From contig CAJFPI010000159.1 in assembly GCA_904398675.1 (NCBI GenBank), positions 1 to 16,107 on the forward strand: a DNA stretch of 16,107 nt. Reading direction: 5' to 3'. Both the position numbers and the translations under genes were made by a program. Below, piece by piece: positions 1 to 7,642 of this stretch. The DNA comes from an uncultured Oscillospiraceae bacterium (GTDB taxonomy: Bacteria > Bacillota > Clostridia > Oscillospirales > Oscillospiraceae). The first letter of the stretch is position 1. Each line of letters begins with the position of its first letter. The notes below the pieces were generated by a model that saw nothing but the letters and a program-made list of their open reading frames with translations, ran no database searches and was not told where the DNA came from.

Positions 1-41
1 CTCCAGCGGGAGAACTGAGAAGAAAACGAGGATTTCCATGA
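1..41 (+). other. Possible 3' end of an upstream gene plus the cbiJ leader
   Basis: The left edge probably carries the tail of the preceding operon gene, but two readings fit. Frame 1 ends with TGA at 16-18, leaving a 19-base spacer with a GAGGA ribosome-binding sequence at 28-32 before cbiJ. Frame 3 stays open to a TGA at 39-41 that overlaps the cbiJ ATG as ATGA, the junction style seen repeatedly in this operon. Too few residues are present to identify the product. A missing cbi gene (cbiD, cbiF, cbiG or cbiH) would be expected here by pathway logic only. Confidence 0.35.
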
Positions 42-778
42 AGATTTTGCTCTTTGCCGGCACCGGCGACGGCCATGACCTGGCCCTGTGGCTCCAAAAA
101 CAGCAGATCCCCTTCACCGTCTCCGTGGCCACGGAGTACGGCGAGACCCTGCTCCCGGCGGGGATGGACGTCCATGTGGGCCGGATGGATACGGAGGCCA
201 TGGCGGCGCTGATGGGAGAGGGCTATACCCTGGTGGTGGACGCCACCCACCCCTATGCGGTGGAGGTGACGAGGAACATCCGCTCCGCGGCGGAGGCGGC
301 GGGGCTGCCGTACCTGCGGCTGCTGCGCCAGTCCGACGGGGAGGACCTGTGCCACAAGGCGGACACCATGAAAGCCGCGGCGGAGATGCTGCTGGAGCTG
401 CCGGGCAACGTCCTTCTCACCACCGGCAGCAAGGAGCTGAACTATTTTGCCCTCCCCGGCCTTGTGGAGCGCTGCTTTCCCCGGGTGCTGCCCATGATGG
501 ACTCCCTGGAGCGGTGCCTCAGCCTGGGGTTCCCGCCGAAGAACATCATCTGCATGCAGGGCCCCTTTACCAAGGCGATGAACGTGGCCACCCTGCGGCA
601 GTACCACATCGCCACCCTGGTGACAAAGAACACCGGGAGCTACGGCGGATTCCGGGAGAAGGCCGACGCCGCCAGGGAGGCGGGCTGCGCCCTTCTGGTG
701 GTGGAGCGGCCGGTGCAGGAGGAGGGCCTCTGCATGGAGGAGATCCAGGAGACGATCATGAGGATGGTTACGAAATGA
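38..778 (+). CDS. cbiJ: Cobalt-precorrin-6A reductase (CbiJ/CobK family)
   Basis: This 246-residue cytosolic enzyme is predicted to reduce cobalt-precorrin-6A to cobalt-precorrin-6B with a nicotinamide cofactor. Family signatures are clear: an N-terminal nucleotide-binding start LLFAGTGDGHDLA, the DATHPYA motif at residues 68-74, a TTGSKEL segment near 130, MQGPFTKAMN from residue 173, and TKNTGSYGGF from 196. The length is normal for CbiJ. The ATG at 38 follows a GAGGA ribosome-binding sequence by about five bases. The stop overlaps the start of the next gene by 4 bp (ATGA), so it is probably co-translated with cbiET, whose methyltransferases act just before and after it. In an anaerobic pathway the cobalt-containing substrate is the reasonable assignment; the sequence alone does not separate CbiJ from aerobic CobK. 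Confidence 0.95.
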   Translation: MKILLFAGTGDGHDLALWLQKQQIPFTVSVATEYGETLLPAGMDVHVGRMDTEAMAALMGEGYTLVVDATHPYAVEVTRNIRSAAEAAGLPYLRLLRQSDGEDLCHKADTMKAAAEMLLELPGNVLLTTGSKELNYFALPGLVERCFPRVLPMMDSLERCLSLGFPPKNIICMQGPFTKAMNVATLRQYHIATLVTKNTGSYGGFREKADAAREAGCALLVVERPVQEEGLCMEEIQETIMRMVTK

Positions 779-1977
779 AGGTTTATTTGATCGGCGTGGG
801 TATGGGGAACCCGGAGACGCTGACCCTGGCGGCCAGGCGGGCCATCGACGAGAGCAGCCTGCTCGTCGGCGCGCCCCGGCTGCTGAAGGGCTATGAAAAT
901 AAAAACTGCGTCCGGGCCATTCTGGCCGGGGACATTGCCGACGCCATTTCCAAGGAGCGCACAGGACCTGCGGCAGTGCTCCTCAGCGGGGATATCGGCT
1001 TTTACTCCGGGGCCAAGAACCTCTACCCGCTGCTGGAGGGGTACGAGGTGGAGGCCCTGCCGGGGATCAGCAGCCTGGTGTACTTCTGCGCCAGATGCCG
1101 CACTCCCTGGGAGGACGTTCACCTGGTATCGGCCCACGGCCGCGCCCACAACGCCCCCGGCGAGATCCAGAGCCATGAGCGCACCTTTATCCTCACCGGC
1201 GGAAACTACCGGGCGGGGGACCTGTGCCGGGACCTGCGGGACTGGGGCATGGAGCAGGTCCGGATTACCGTGGGAGAACGGTTGAGCTACCCGGATGAAG
1301 CCATCACCCGGGGCGCCGCCGGGGACCTGGCGGGCCGGGAATTTGACAGCCTTGCCGTGGTGCTGGCGGAAAATGACCGGCCTGTCCGCCGGACATGCAC
1401 CGCCCCCGGCCTCCCGGACGGTGTCTTCCAGCGGGGGAAGGTCCCCATGACCAAGGAGGAGGTGCGGAGCCTCTGCATCGCAAAGCTCCGCCTGGAGGAG
1501 CACCACACCCTGTGGGACGTGGGGGCCGGCACCGGCTCGGTGTCCATCGAGGGGTGCTACGCCGTACCCAAGGGTCGGGTATTCGCCGTGGAGCGGAAGG
1601 CGGAGGCGGTGGCACTCCTGGAGGAAAATAAGGCCAAATTCGACCTGACGAACCTCCGCATTGTGGAGGGGGTGGCGCCGGAGGCCCTGGAGGGCCTGCC
1701 GGCCCCGGACAGGGTGTTCCTGGGGGGGACGGCCGGAAACATGGAGGCGATTTTGCGCCTGGCCCTGGAGAAAAATCCCAGGGCCCGCGTGGTGGTCACC
1801 GCTGTGACGCTGGAGACCATCGGCGAGGCGGTGCGGTGCTTTGACGCCCTGGGCTTTGCCGACGCGGACATCGTCCAGATCGCCGCTACCCGCACCAGAA
1901 GAGCCGGGCGTTACCACCTGATGGACGCGCAGAACCCGGTGTGGATCCTCTCGGGGGAGGCGGTGTGCCATGCGTAA
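775..1977 (+). CDS. cbiET: Fused cobalt-precorrin-7 C5-methyltransferase (CbiE) / C15-methyltransferase-decarboxylase (CbiT)
   Basis: This 400-residue protein joins two S-adenosylmethionine-dependent enzymes of corrin synthesis. Residues 1 to about 200 are a tetrapyrrole methylase of the CbiE type: an opening GVGMGNPETLT loop (residues 7-17), a LLSGDIGFYSGA segment and a LPGISS motif. From about residue 213 (VFQRGKVPMTKEEVR) a class I methyltransferase begins, matching CbiT, with the SAM-binding DVGAGTGS at 248-255, an acidic motif in VFAVERK, and FLGGTAGN. The fusion corresponds to aerobic CobL. Start choice: ATG 775 overlaps the cbiJ stop and gives a protein beginning exactly at the CbiE fold; the frame is open further upstream, but that part only shadows cbiJ. 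AGGA at 761-764 may serve as ribosome binding site. The 3' end overlaps cbiA by 8 bp. Confidence 0.95.
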   Translation: MKVYLIGVGMGNPETLTLAARRAIDESSLLVGAPRLLKGYENKNCVRAILAGDIADAISKERTGPAAVLLSGDIGFYSGAKNLYPLLEGYEVEALPGISSLVYFCARCRTPWEDVHLVSAHGRAHNAPGEIQSHERTFILTGGNYRAGDLCRDLRDWGMEQVRITVGERLSYPDEAITRGAAGDLAGREFDSLAVVLAENDRPVRRTCTAPGLPDGVFQRGKVPMTKEEVRSLCIAKLRLEEHHTLWDVGAGTGSVSIEGCYAVPKGRVFAVERKAEAVALLEENKAKFDLTNLRIVEGVAPEALEGLPAPDRVFLGGTAGNMEAILRLALEKNPRARVVVTAVTLETIGEAVRCFDALGFADADIVQIAATRTRRAGRYHLMDAQNPVWILSGEAVCHA

Positions 1978-3346
1978 TCTGCCGAGGCTCCTGCTCTGCG
2001 CCCCCTCCAGCGGCGGCGGCAAGACCACCGTGACCTGCGCCCTTTTGCAGGCGCTGGTGGAGCGGGGGGAGCGGCCGGTTGCCTTCAAGTGCGGGCCGGA
2101 CTACATCGATCCCATGTTCCACAGCGAGGTCATCGGGGCCAAGTCCCGGAACCTGGACCTCTTCTTCCTGGGGCGGGACACCGCCCGCGCCCTGCTCTAT
2201 GAGAACGGCTCCACCGGCGGCGTCAGCATCATCGAGGGAGTTATGGGCTACTACGACGGCATCGCCATGACCAGCGAGAGCAGCGCCTACGATCTGGCCC
2301 GGGCCACGGAGACCCCGGCGGTGCTGGTGCTGGACGGCCGGGGCAGGGCTCTGTCGGCGGCGGCGGCGGTGAAGGGAATGGCAGAATTTCGCCCGGACGC
2401 CAATATCCGGGGAGTGCTCCTCAACCGCATCTCCCCCATGCTCTATCCCCGGCTGAAGGCGGCCATTGAGGAGGAGACAGGCATCCCGGTCTACGGCTTT
2501 CTCCCCCAGCGGCCGGACTGCGCCCTGGAGAGCCGGCATTTAGGACTGGTGACCGCCGCGGAGGTGGCGGATCTCAAGGAAAAGCTCTCCGTTCTGGCTG
2601 AGCTGGTCCGCAAATACATCGATCTGGACGGCCTGCTGGCCCTGGCCCGCAGTGCGCCGGACCTGAACCCGCCGCCCATGCCCCTGCCGCCCCCTGTGCC
2701 GGGGCGGCCCAGGATCGCCGTGGCGCGGGACAAGGCATTCTGTTTCTATTACGCCGACGCGCTCCATCTTCTGGAGCGGCTGGGGGCGGAGCTTGTACCC
2801 TTTTCCCCCCTGGAGGACTGCGCTCTGCCGGAGGGCTGCGCCGGGCTGTATCTGGGGGGCGGCTATCCGGAGCTGTATGCCCGGGAGCTCGCGGAAAACG
2901 GGGCCATGCGCTCCGCCGTCCGGGCGGCTGTTCTGGGCGGGATGCCCGCCATCGCCGAGTGCGGCGGCTTTCTCTACCTCCACGAGACCCTGGCCGACCG
3001 TGAGGGCCGCCCCTGGCCCATGGCCGGGGTGTTTCCCGCGGCGGCGGAGAACACGGGAAAGCTGGGCCGCTTTGGCTATGTGACGCTGCGGGCGCTGGAG
3101 GACGGCCTCCTGGGCCCGGCGGGGACGGAACTCCCGGCCCACGAGTTTCACTACTGGGACAGCACCGCCCCAGGCGGGGCGTTTCATGCGCAAAAGCCCC
3201 GGTCCGCCCGGGGATGGGACTGCGCCTACCACACGCCGACACTGTACGCGGGGTTTCCCCACTTCCACCTCTGCGCCGCCCCGGCGGCGGCTGAGCGGTT
3301 TGTGGCGGCGTGCGGACGATACGGAAAGGAGAAGACAAGAGGATGA
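1970..3346 (+). CDS. cbiA: Cobyrinate a,c-diamide synthase, glutamine-hydrolysing (CbiA)
   Basis: CbiA amidates the a and c side chains of cobyrinate (cobalt form in the anaerobic route) using glutamine and ATP. At 458 residues it has the usual length and order. The N-terminal synthetase domain has the ATP loop APSSGGGKTT (residues 11-20), the substrate segment CGPDYIDPMFH and the VMGYYDG motif. The C-terminal class I glutamine amidotransferase domain has its nucleophilic cysteine in AECGGF (Cys331), followed by HEFHYW from residue 391. ATG 1970 follows a GGGGGAGG sequence (about 1953-1960) and overlaps the cbiET stop by 8 bp. The 3' end overlaps cobT as ATGA. The related CbiP, further down, handles the remaining four amides. 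Confidence 0.97.
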   Translation: MRNLPRLLLCAPSSGGGKTTVTCALLQALVERGERPVAFKCGPDYIDPMFHSEVIGAKSRNLDLFFLGRDTARALLYENGSTGGVSIIEGVMGYYDGIAMTSESSAYDLARATETPAVLVLDGRGRALSAAAAVKGMAEFRPDANIRGVLLNRISPMLYPRLKAAIEEETGIPVYGFLPQRPDCALESRHLGLVTAAEVADLKEKLSVLAELVRKYIDLDGLLALARSAPDLNPPPMPLPPPVPGRPRIAVARDKAFCFYYADALHLLERLGAELVPFSPLEDCALPEGCAGLYLGGGYPELYARELAENGAMRSAVRAAVLGGMPAIAECGGFLYLHETLADREGRPWPMAGVFPAAAENTGKLGRFGYVTLRALEDGLLGPAGTELPAHEFHYWDSTAPGGAFHAQKPRSARGWDCAYHTPTLYAGFPHFHLCAAPAAAERFVAACGRYGKEKTRG

Positions 3347-4401
3347 AACTGGATGAAGTGATTTCCGCCATCCAGCCCGCCGACGAGCGGGCCATGGAGA
3401 CGGCACGGGTCCGCTGGGACGCGGTGGCCCACCCCCTCCACAGCCTGGGACTGCTGGAGGACGCCATTGTGAAGATCGCCGGCGCCCAGGGGACGGACCA
3501 TGTAAGCCTGGAGAAGAAGGCGGTGGTGGCCATGTGCGCCGACAACGGCGTGGTGGCCGAGGGGGTGACCCAGTCCGGCCAGGACGTCACCGCCGTGGTG
3601 GCCAACCACATGGGCATGGGTACCTCCAGCGTCTGCCGCATGGCCAAGGTGGCCGGCGCCCGGGTGGTGCCGGTGGATGTGGGCGTGGCGGTGCCGGTGG
3701 AGACAGAGGGCGTTTTGCAGCGCTGCGTCCGCCGGGGCACGAGAAACCTGGCGGTGGAGCCGGCCATGACGGAGGAGGAGTGCCTCCAGGCTATCCTCAC
3801 CGGCGTGGATGTGGTAAAGGACCTGAAGGACCAGGGGTACACCCTCCTGGCCACCGGCGAGATGGGCATTGGCAACACCACCACCTCTGCGGCGCTGGTA
3901 TCCGTGCTGCTGGGGCGGGATCCCGCCGAGGTCACCGGCCGGGGCGCCGGCCTCTCCAGCGAGGGGCTGAACCGGAAGGTGGACGCCATCCGCCGGGGGA
4001 TCGCGGTGAATAAGCCTGACAGCGCCGATGCAGTGGACACCCTGCGGAAGGTGGGGGGGCTTGACATCGCGGGCCTTGTGGGCGTGTTCCTGGGCGGCGC
4101 GCTGTACCATGTCCCCGTGCTCATCGACGGTCTGATCTCCTCTGTGGCGGCCCTGGCGGCCGTCCGGCTGTGCCCCGACGCCAAGGGGTATATGCTGGCA
4201 AGCCACATCTCCAACGAGCCGGCGGGCCGCCTGGTGCTGGAGGCCCTGGGCCTCAAGCCGGCCATCTGCGCGGAGATGTGCCTGGGCGAGGGCACTGGCG
4301 CGGTGGCCATGATGCCTCTCCTGGATATGGCCCTGGCCATGTACGGGGAGATGTGCTCCTTTGACGACTATGAGATCGACGCCTACGAGCATCTGACCTG
4401 A
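3343..4401 (+). CDS. cobT: Nicotinate-nucleotide:dimethylbenzimidazole phosphoribosyltransferase (CobT)
   Basis: CobT transfers the phosphoribosyl group of nicotinate mononucleotide to the lower-ligand base, giving an alpha-ribazole-type phosphate. The 352-residue product matches the family length. It carries the CADNGV motif near residue 65, TGEMGIGNTTTSAA in the middle, and the catalytic glutamate in LGEGTGA (Glu316, equivalent to Salmonella Glu317). I chose ATG 3343, which overlaps the cbiA stop (ATGA) and is preceded by AAAGGAG at 3325-3331. An in-frame start at 3310 would add eleven charged residues and lie inside cbiA. Which base is used in vivo is open: no bluB or bza benzimidazole genes are in the window. 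Confidence 0.97.
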   Translation: MKLDEVISAIQPADERAMETARVRWDAVAHPLHSLGLLEDAIVKIAGAQGTDHVSLEKKAVVAMCADNGVVAEGVTQSGQDVTAVVANHMGMGTSSVCRMAKVAGARVVPVDVGVAVPVETEGVLQRCVRRGTRNLAVEPAMTEEECLQAILTGVDVVKDLKDQGYTLLATGEMGIGNTTTSAALVSVLLGRDPAEVTGRGAGLSSEGLNRKVDAIRRGIAVNKPDSADAVDTLRKVGGLDIAGLVGVFLGGALYHVPVLIDGLISSVAALAAVRLCPDAKGYMLASHISNEPAGRLVLEALGLKPAICAEMCLGEGTGAVAMMPLLDMALAMYGEMCSFDDYEIDAYEHLT

Positions 4402-4402
4402 T

Positions 4403-4924
4403 ATGCTGATTTTTGTGACCGGCGGCTCCGGCAGCGGCAAGTCGGCCTTTGCCGAGAGCCTCATTGTCCGCAGCGGCCTGGAAAAACGGGCCTACATCGC
4501 CACCATGGAGCCCTTCGGCGCGGAGGGACAGGCCCGCATCGCCCGCCACCGGGCGCTGCGGGCGGGGAAGGGGTTTGTTACCCTGGAGCGGACGCGGGAT
4601 CTGGCGGGCCTTTCGGTGCCGCCGGGCTGCGCGGCGCTTCTGGAGGATCTCACCAACCTCTTTGCAAATGAGTGGTTCGGCGCATCCCCGACAGGGGCGG
4701 CGGACCGGGTGCTGCGGGGGGTGGAGCACCTCCGCTCCGCCGCGGCCCTCACCGTGGTGGTGGGCAACGACCTCTTCTCCGACGGCATGGACTACGACGC
4801 CGAGACCCTCCGCTATCTCCGCGCCCTGGCGGCGCTGGGCTGTGCCGTGGCCGGCCTTGCCGATGCGGTGTATGAGGTGGTCTGCGGCATCCCTATCTGC
4901 CATCGAAAGGAGGCGGCGCGATGA
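4403..4924 (+). CDS. cobU: Adenosylcobinamide kinase / adenosylcobinamide-phosphate guanylyltransferase (CobU), divergent C-terminus
   Basis: CobU phosphorylates adenosylcobinamide and then attaches GMP, making the activated substrate of CobS. The 173-residue product has the N-terminal signatures: Walker A GGSGSGKS (residues 7-14), YIATMEPF (31-38), and the RIxxHRxxR segment with His49, which aligns with the guanylylated histidine of Salmonella CobU (His46). The C-terminal third is unusual. Typical CobU has an NEVGxGIVP motif followed by an FRD segment. Here the matching place begins with Asn122-Asp123 and continues LFSDGMDYD, while the end GLADAVYEVVCGIP still aligns. The start lies one base after the cobT stop with no convincing ribosome-binding site, suggesting reinitiation by coupled ribosomes. 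It overlaps cobS by 4 bp. A second CobU-like gene at 5697 keeps what this one lacks. Confidence 0.9.
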   Translation: MLIFVTGGSGSGKSAFAESLIVRSGLEKRAYIATMEPFGAEGQARIARHRALRAGKGFVTLERTRDLAGLSVPPGCAALLEDLTNLFANEWFGASPTGAADRVLRGVEHLRSAAALTVVVGNDLFSDGMDYDAETLRYLRALAALGCAVAGLADAVYEVVCGIPICHRKEAAR

Positions 4925-5700
4925 AATCCATCCTGATCGCCTTTGCCATGTACTCCAAGATCCCCATGCCCCGTGTGGAGTGGGACAAGCGCTCCCTCAG
5001 CTGGGCGCTGTGCGCCTTCCCTCTGGTGGGGGTGGTGATCGGGGCGGTGCTGTACGGCTGGCTCCGCCTTGCGGATCTTCTGGGCCTCACGGCGCTGAAG
5101 GCGGCGCTGGCCCTGGCGCTCCCCATCGCCCTCTCCGGCGGGATCCATCTGGACGGGTTCTGCGACACCTGCGACGCCCTCTCCAGCCACCAGAGCCGGG
5201 AGCGAAAGCTGGAGATTTTAAAGGACAGCCACACCGGGGCCTTTGCCATCATCTGCTGCGGGCTGTACCTCCTGGTGTTCTTTGCCGCCTGGCTGGATGT
5301 GGACACCGCCGGGGTGAACGCCCTGGTGCTCGCCCTGGGGCTGCCCCTCAGCCGCAGCCTCTCCGGCCTTGCCGCGGTGAGCTGGAAAAACGCCCGGGGC
5401 AGCGGCCTCCTCGCCACCTTCACCGAGCCGGTGAATGGCCGGCGGGCCAGGTGGCTGCTGGGAATCGTCAGCGCACTGCTGATCCTCGCTGTGGGGGGCA
5501 TTGCCGCTGAGACGGGCCTTCTCTACCTGCTGGCGGCGCCGCTGGCGGCGGTATTGGTGTTTATTTACTATCGGATTCTGGCCTTCCGGCAGTTCGGCGG
5601 CATCACCGGCGACACGGCGGGGTTCTTCCTCCAGCTGTGCGAGTGCGCTATGGTGGCGGCCCTGGTTTTGGGTCAGCGGCTGTGGGAGGTGCTGATATGA
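4921..5700 (+). CDS. cobS: Adenosylcobinamide-GDP ribazoletransferase (CobS, cobalamin synthase)
   Basis: CobS is the integral membrane enzyme that joins adenosylcobinamide-GDP to alpha-ribazole or its 5'-phosphate, closing the nucleotide loop. The 259-residue protein is strongly hydrophobic with about five to six membrane segments. It has the expected metal-binding motif DGFCDTCDA (Asp78, Asp82 and Asp85), the following KLEILKDSHTGAF segment, and the late GGITGDTAGF motif. Length is normal. ATG 4921 follows AAAGGAGG at 4906-4913 and overlaps the cobU stop; the CobS stop overlaps the next start. It is thus sandwiched between two CobU homologues, consistent with channelling of the activated intermediate to the membrane, although the channelling itself is inference. 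Confidence 0.96.
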   Translation: MKSILIAFAMYSKIPMPRVEWDKRSLSWALCAFPLVGVVIGAVLYGWLRLADLLGLTALKAALALALPIALSGGIHLDGFCDTCDALSSHQSRERKLEILKDSHTGAFAIICCGLYLLVFFAAWLDVDTAGVNALVLALGLPLSRSLSGLAAVSWKNARGSGLLATFTEPVNGRRARWLLGIVSALLILAVGGIAAETGLLYLLAAPLAAVLVFIYYRILAFRQFGGITGDTAGFFLQLCECAMVAALVLGQRLWEVLI

Positions 5701-6056
5701 TGCTGATTGTGGGCGGCGCGGGCCAGGGAAAGCTGTCCTTCGCCCTGCGCCGCAGCGGCCTGGACGCCTCCCAGGTGACGGAGGATCCCCGGGCGGGGAA
5801 ACCCATTGTGACGGGCCTTGCAGACTGGATGCGCGGCGAGGCGGACCCCCTGCCGGTGCTGGAGGCGCTGATCCTGGAGCGGCCGGACGTGATATTGCTT
5901 TGTGACGAGGTGGGCTGCGGCGTTGTGCCGATGGATCCGGAGGACCGGGCCTGGCGGGAGCGGGTGGGCCGCACCTGCTGCGCCCTGGCGGAGCGGGCGG
6001 ACACGGTGGTCCGCCTGTGCTGCGGCATCCCTACTCTACTAAAAGGAGCGCTTTGA
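5697..6056 (+). CDS. Short second CobU-like protein
   Basis: This 119-residue protein is a shortened relative of CobU. It starts with a P-loop-like GGAGQGKL (residues 6-13), in which leucine replaces the usual serine or threonine after the lysine. It then lacks the central part of CobU, including the YIAT segment and the HRxxR histidine. From residue 70 it carries DEVGCGVVP, followed by a WRERVGRTC segment and ending LCCGIP, aligning well with the C-terminal third of Salmonella CobU. Guanylylation through the usual histidine is therefore not expected from this protein alone. Start: ATG 5697 overlaps the cobS stop (ATGA), and a second ATG follows at 5700; a longer upstream reading would only shadow cobS. 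It may complete the divergent CobU at 4403 or act in cobinamide salvage. Function is not established. Confidence 0.85.
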   Translation: MMLIVGGAGQGKLSFALRRSGLDASQVTEDPRAGKPIVTGLADWMRGEADPLPVLEALILERPDVILLCDEVGCGVVPMDPEDRAWRERVGRTCCALAERADTVVRLCCGIPTLLKGAL

Positions 6057-6658
6057 TGTTAGAACTTGCTTTGATGCGCCACGGCACCACCCAGGGCAAC
6101 CTGGAGCGGCGCTTTATCGGCGTGACGGATATTCCCATCCTCCCGGAGGGGGAGGCGCTGGCCCGTCGGGTGGCGCCCACGCTGCCGGCGGTGGACCATA
6201 TCTACCACAGCCCCCTGATCCGCTGTCTCCAGACAGCGGCCCTCCTCTGGCCGGACCAGAAGGGGTACACCCCGGTGCCGGACCTGCGGGAGACGGATTT
6301 CGGCCCCTTTGAGGGGAAGAACCACGAGGAGCTGCAGGACGATCCCCTCTATCGGAGCTGGCTGGAGCACCCTGACATGGCCAATCTGCCGGTAGGGGAG
6401 TCCACACCGGAGGTGCTGCGCCGGGTGGAGCGGGGCATCCGCTTTGTCATCGACGACGCGGAGCGCCGGGGCTTTTCCCGAGTGGGCGTGGTGGCCCACG
6501 GCGGGACGCTGATGGGCCTGATGGCCGCCTTCGGACGCCCGGAGCGGCCCGATTACTACGACTGGATGTGCAGAAACTGCAGCGGCTGGCTGGTCCGCGC
6601 GGAGCGGGACCCCCTGGCGCTGACCGTGCTGCGGCCGCTGGGAGAAAACGAGAGATAG
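6056..6658 (+). CDS. cobC: Histidine phosphatase family protein, probable alpha-ribazole-5'-phosphate phosphatase (CobC)
   Basis: This 200-residue protein belongs to the phosphoglycerate-mutase-like histidine phosphatases. The catalytic histidine sits in LMRHGTTQGN (His9), the substrate arginine in YHSPLIRCLQTA, and the second active-site histidine in VVAHGG (His148). A DLRETDFGPFEGK segment is typical of the CobC branch. In this context it is predicted to remove the 5' phosphate from alpha-ribazole phosphate (or from cobalamin-5'-phosphate after CobS). The fold alone does not fix the substrate, so this rests on the neighbours. AAAAGGAG at 6041-6048 supports ATG 6056, which shares one base with the preceding stop. 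An upstream in-frame reading would overlap the short CobU-like gene and lacks support. Confidence 0.88.
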   Translation: MLELALMRHGTTQGNLERRFIGVTDIPILPEGEALARRVAPTLPAVDHIYHSPLIRCLQTAALLWPDQKGYTPVPDLRETDFGPFEGKNHEELQDDPLYRSWLEHPDMANLPVGESTPEVLRRVERGIRFVIDDAERRGFSRVGVVAHGGTLMGLMAAFGRPERPDYYDWMCRNCSGWLVRAERDPLALTVLRPLGENER

Positions 6659-6663
6659 AAACC

Positions 6664-7629
6664 ATGACGATTCACTTTGCTGCCCTCACCCTGGGCTTTT
6701 TGCTGGATCTCCTCCTGGGAGACCCCCACTGGGCGCCCCACCCCATCCGGGGGATCGGCCATCTGATCTCGTCCTTGGAGAAACTGCTGCGCCGGATCTT
6801 TCCCCCGTCGCCCCGGGGCCTTCTGATCGGGGGCTTTTTCCTGGTGGTGCTGACGGCGGGGATCTCCACAGGGCTCACGGTGCTGCTTCTCTGGGGGTGC
6901 CACCTGATCTCCCCCTGGCTCCGTTTCGCAGTGGAGACGCTGCTGTGCTATCAGCTTTTGGCCACCAAGGCCCTGCGGGATGAGAGCATGGCGGTGTATA
7001 AAAAGCTGGAGGAGCGGGATCTCCCCGGCGCCCGCCATGCGGTGAGCATGATCGTGGGCCGGGACACAGAGAACCTGGACGAGGGCGGCGTCACCCGGGC
7101 GGCGGTGGAGACGGTGGCGGAAAACGCCGGGGACGGCGTGATCGCCCCGCTGATCTTCCTGGCCATCGGCGGCGCCCCTCTGGGGATGTTCTACAAGGCC
7201 TGCAACACCATGGATTCCATGGTGGGCTACAAAAACGACAGATACCTCTATTTTGGCCGCTGCGCCGCCAGGTGGGACGATGTGCTCAACTTCATCCCCG
7301 CCCGGCTGGCGGGGGTGCTGCTGTGCCTGGCCGCCCCCCTCGCGGGGCTGGACGGGAAAAACGCCTGCCGGATCTTCCGCCGGGACAGGAAAAACCACAA
7401 GTCCCCCAACTCCGCCCACACCGAGGCCGCCGCGGCCGGCGCCCTCCATGTGCAGCTGGCGGGACCCAACTACTACTTCGGCCGTCTGGTGGAAAAGCCC
7501 ACCATCGGCGATGATGACCGGCCCATTGAGCCGGCGGACATCCGCCGGGTGAACCGGCTGCTGTACGCCGGGGCGGGCCTGGGGTGGCTGCTGATGGCAG
7601 TGCTGCCCCTTGTGATTGTGATGCTTTGA
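6664..7629 (+). CDS. cbiB: Adenosylcobinamide-phosphate synthase (CbiB)
   Basis: CbiB is the membrane enzyme that amide-links aminopropanol (as its phosphate) to adenosylcobyric acid. The 321-residue product starts with a membrane segment ending LLDLLLGDPHWAPHPIRGIG, the family's N-terminal signature. A second hydrophobic stretch lies at about 55-80. The conserved core reads GRDTENLDEGGVTRAA, then AENAGDGVIAP, and NTMDSMVGYKNDRY. Later come FIPARLAG and SPNSAHTEAA, and the protein ends in a hydrophobic helix. ATG 6664 begins five bases after the phosphatase stop with only a weak purine-rich leader (GAGAGA), so coupling is likely. An upstream reading of the same frame from 6568 shadows the phosphatase gene. 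Its partner CobD, which supplies the aminopropanol phosphate, follows directly. Confidence 0.96.
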   Translation: MTIHFAALTLGFLLDLLLGDPHWAPHPIRGIGHLISSLEKLLRRIFPPSPRGLLIGGFFLVVLTAGISTGLTVLLLWGCHLISPWLRFAVETLLCYQLLATKALRDESMAVYKKLEERDLPGARHAVSMIVGRDTENLDEGGVTRAAVETVAENAGDGVIAPLIFLAIGGAPLGMFYKACNTMDSMVGYKNDRYLYFGRCAARWDDVLNFIPARLAGVLLCLAAPLAGLDGKNACRIFRRDRKNHKSPNSAHTEAAAAGALHVQLAGPNYYFGRLVEKPTIGDDDRPIEPADIRRVNRLLYAGAGLGWLLMAVLPLVIVML

Positions 7630-7642
7630 TGAGGTGAAAACC

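Noticed and set aside
1..37. Cobalamin riboswitch upstream of cbiJ
   Set aside because: Only 37 bases are available, no B12-box-like sequence is visible, and the position appears to be internal to an operon.
88..774. Possible N-terminal extension of the CbiE-CbiT protein
   Set aside because: This upstream part is cbiJ read in another frame and is Gly/Pro/Arg-rich. The CbiE fold begins exactly at ATG 775.
2574..4340. Long open reading frame on the minus strand (588 codons) opposite cbiA and cobT
   Set aside because: It is antisense to two genes with clear family motifs. Its product is rich in Arg, Pro and Ser with no recognisable domain, as expected for shadow frames in GC-rich DNA.
4449..5510. 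353-codon + strand frame spanning cobU and cobS
   Set aside because: It overlaps two recognised genes out of frame and translates to an Arg/Pro/Trp-rich sequence without motifs.
4403..6056. Frameshift splitting one cobU into two pieces
   Set aside because: The two CobU-like genes each have their own P-loop start and are separated by an intact cobS, so they are paralogues and not fragments of one broken gene.
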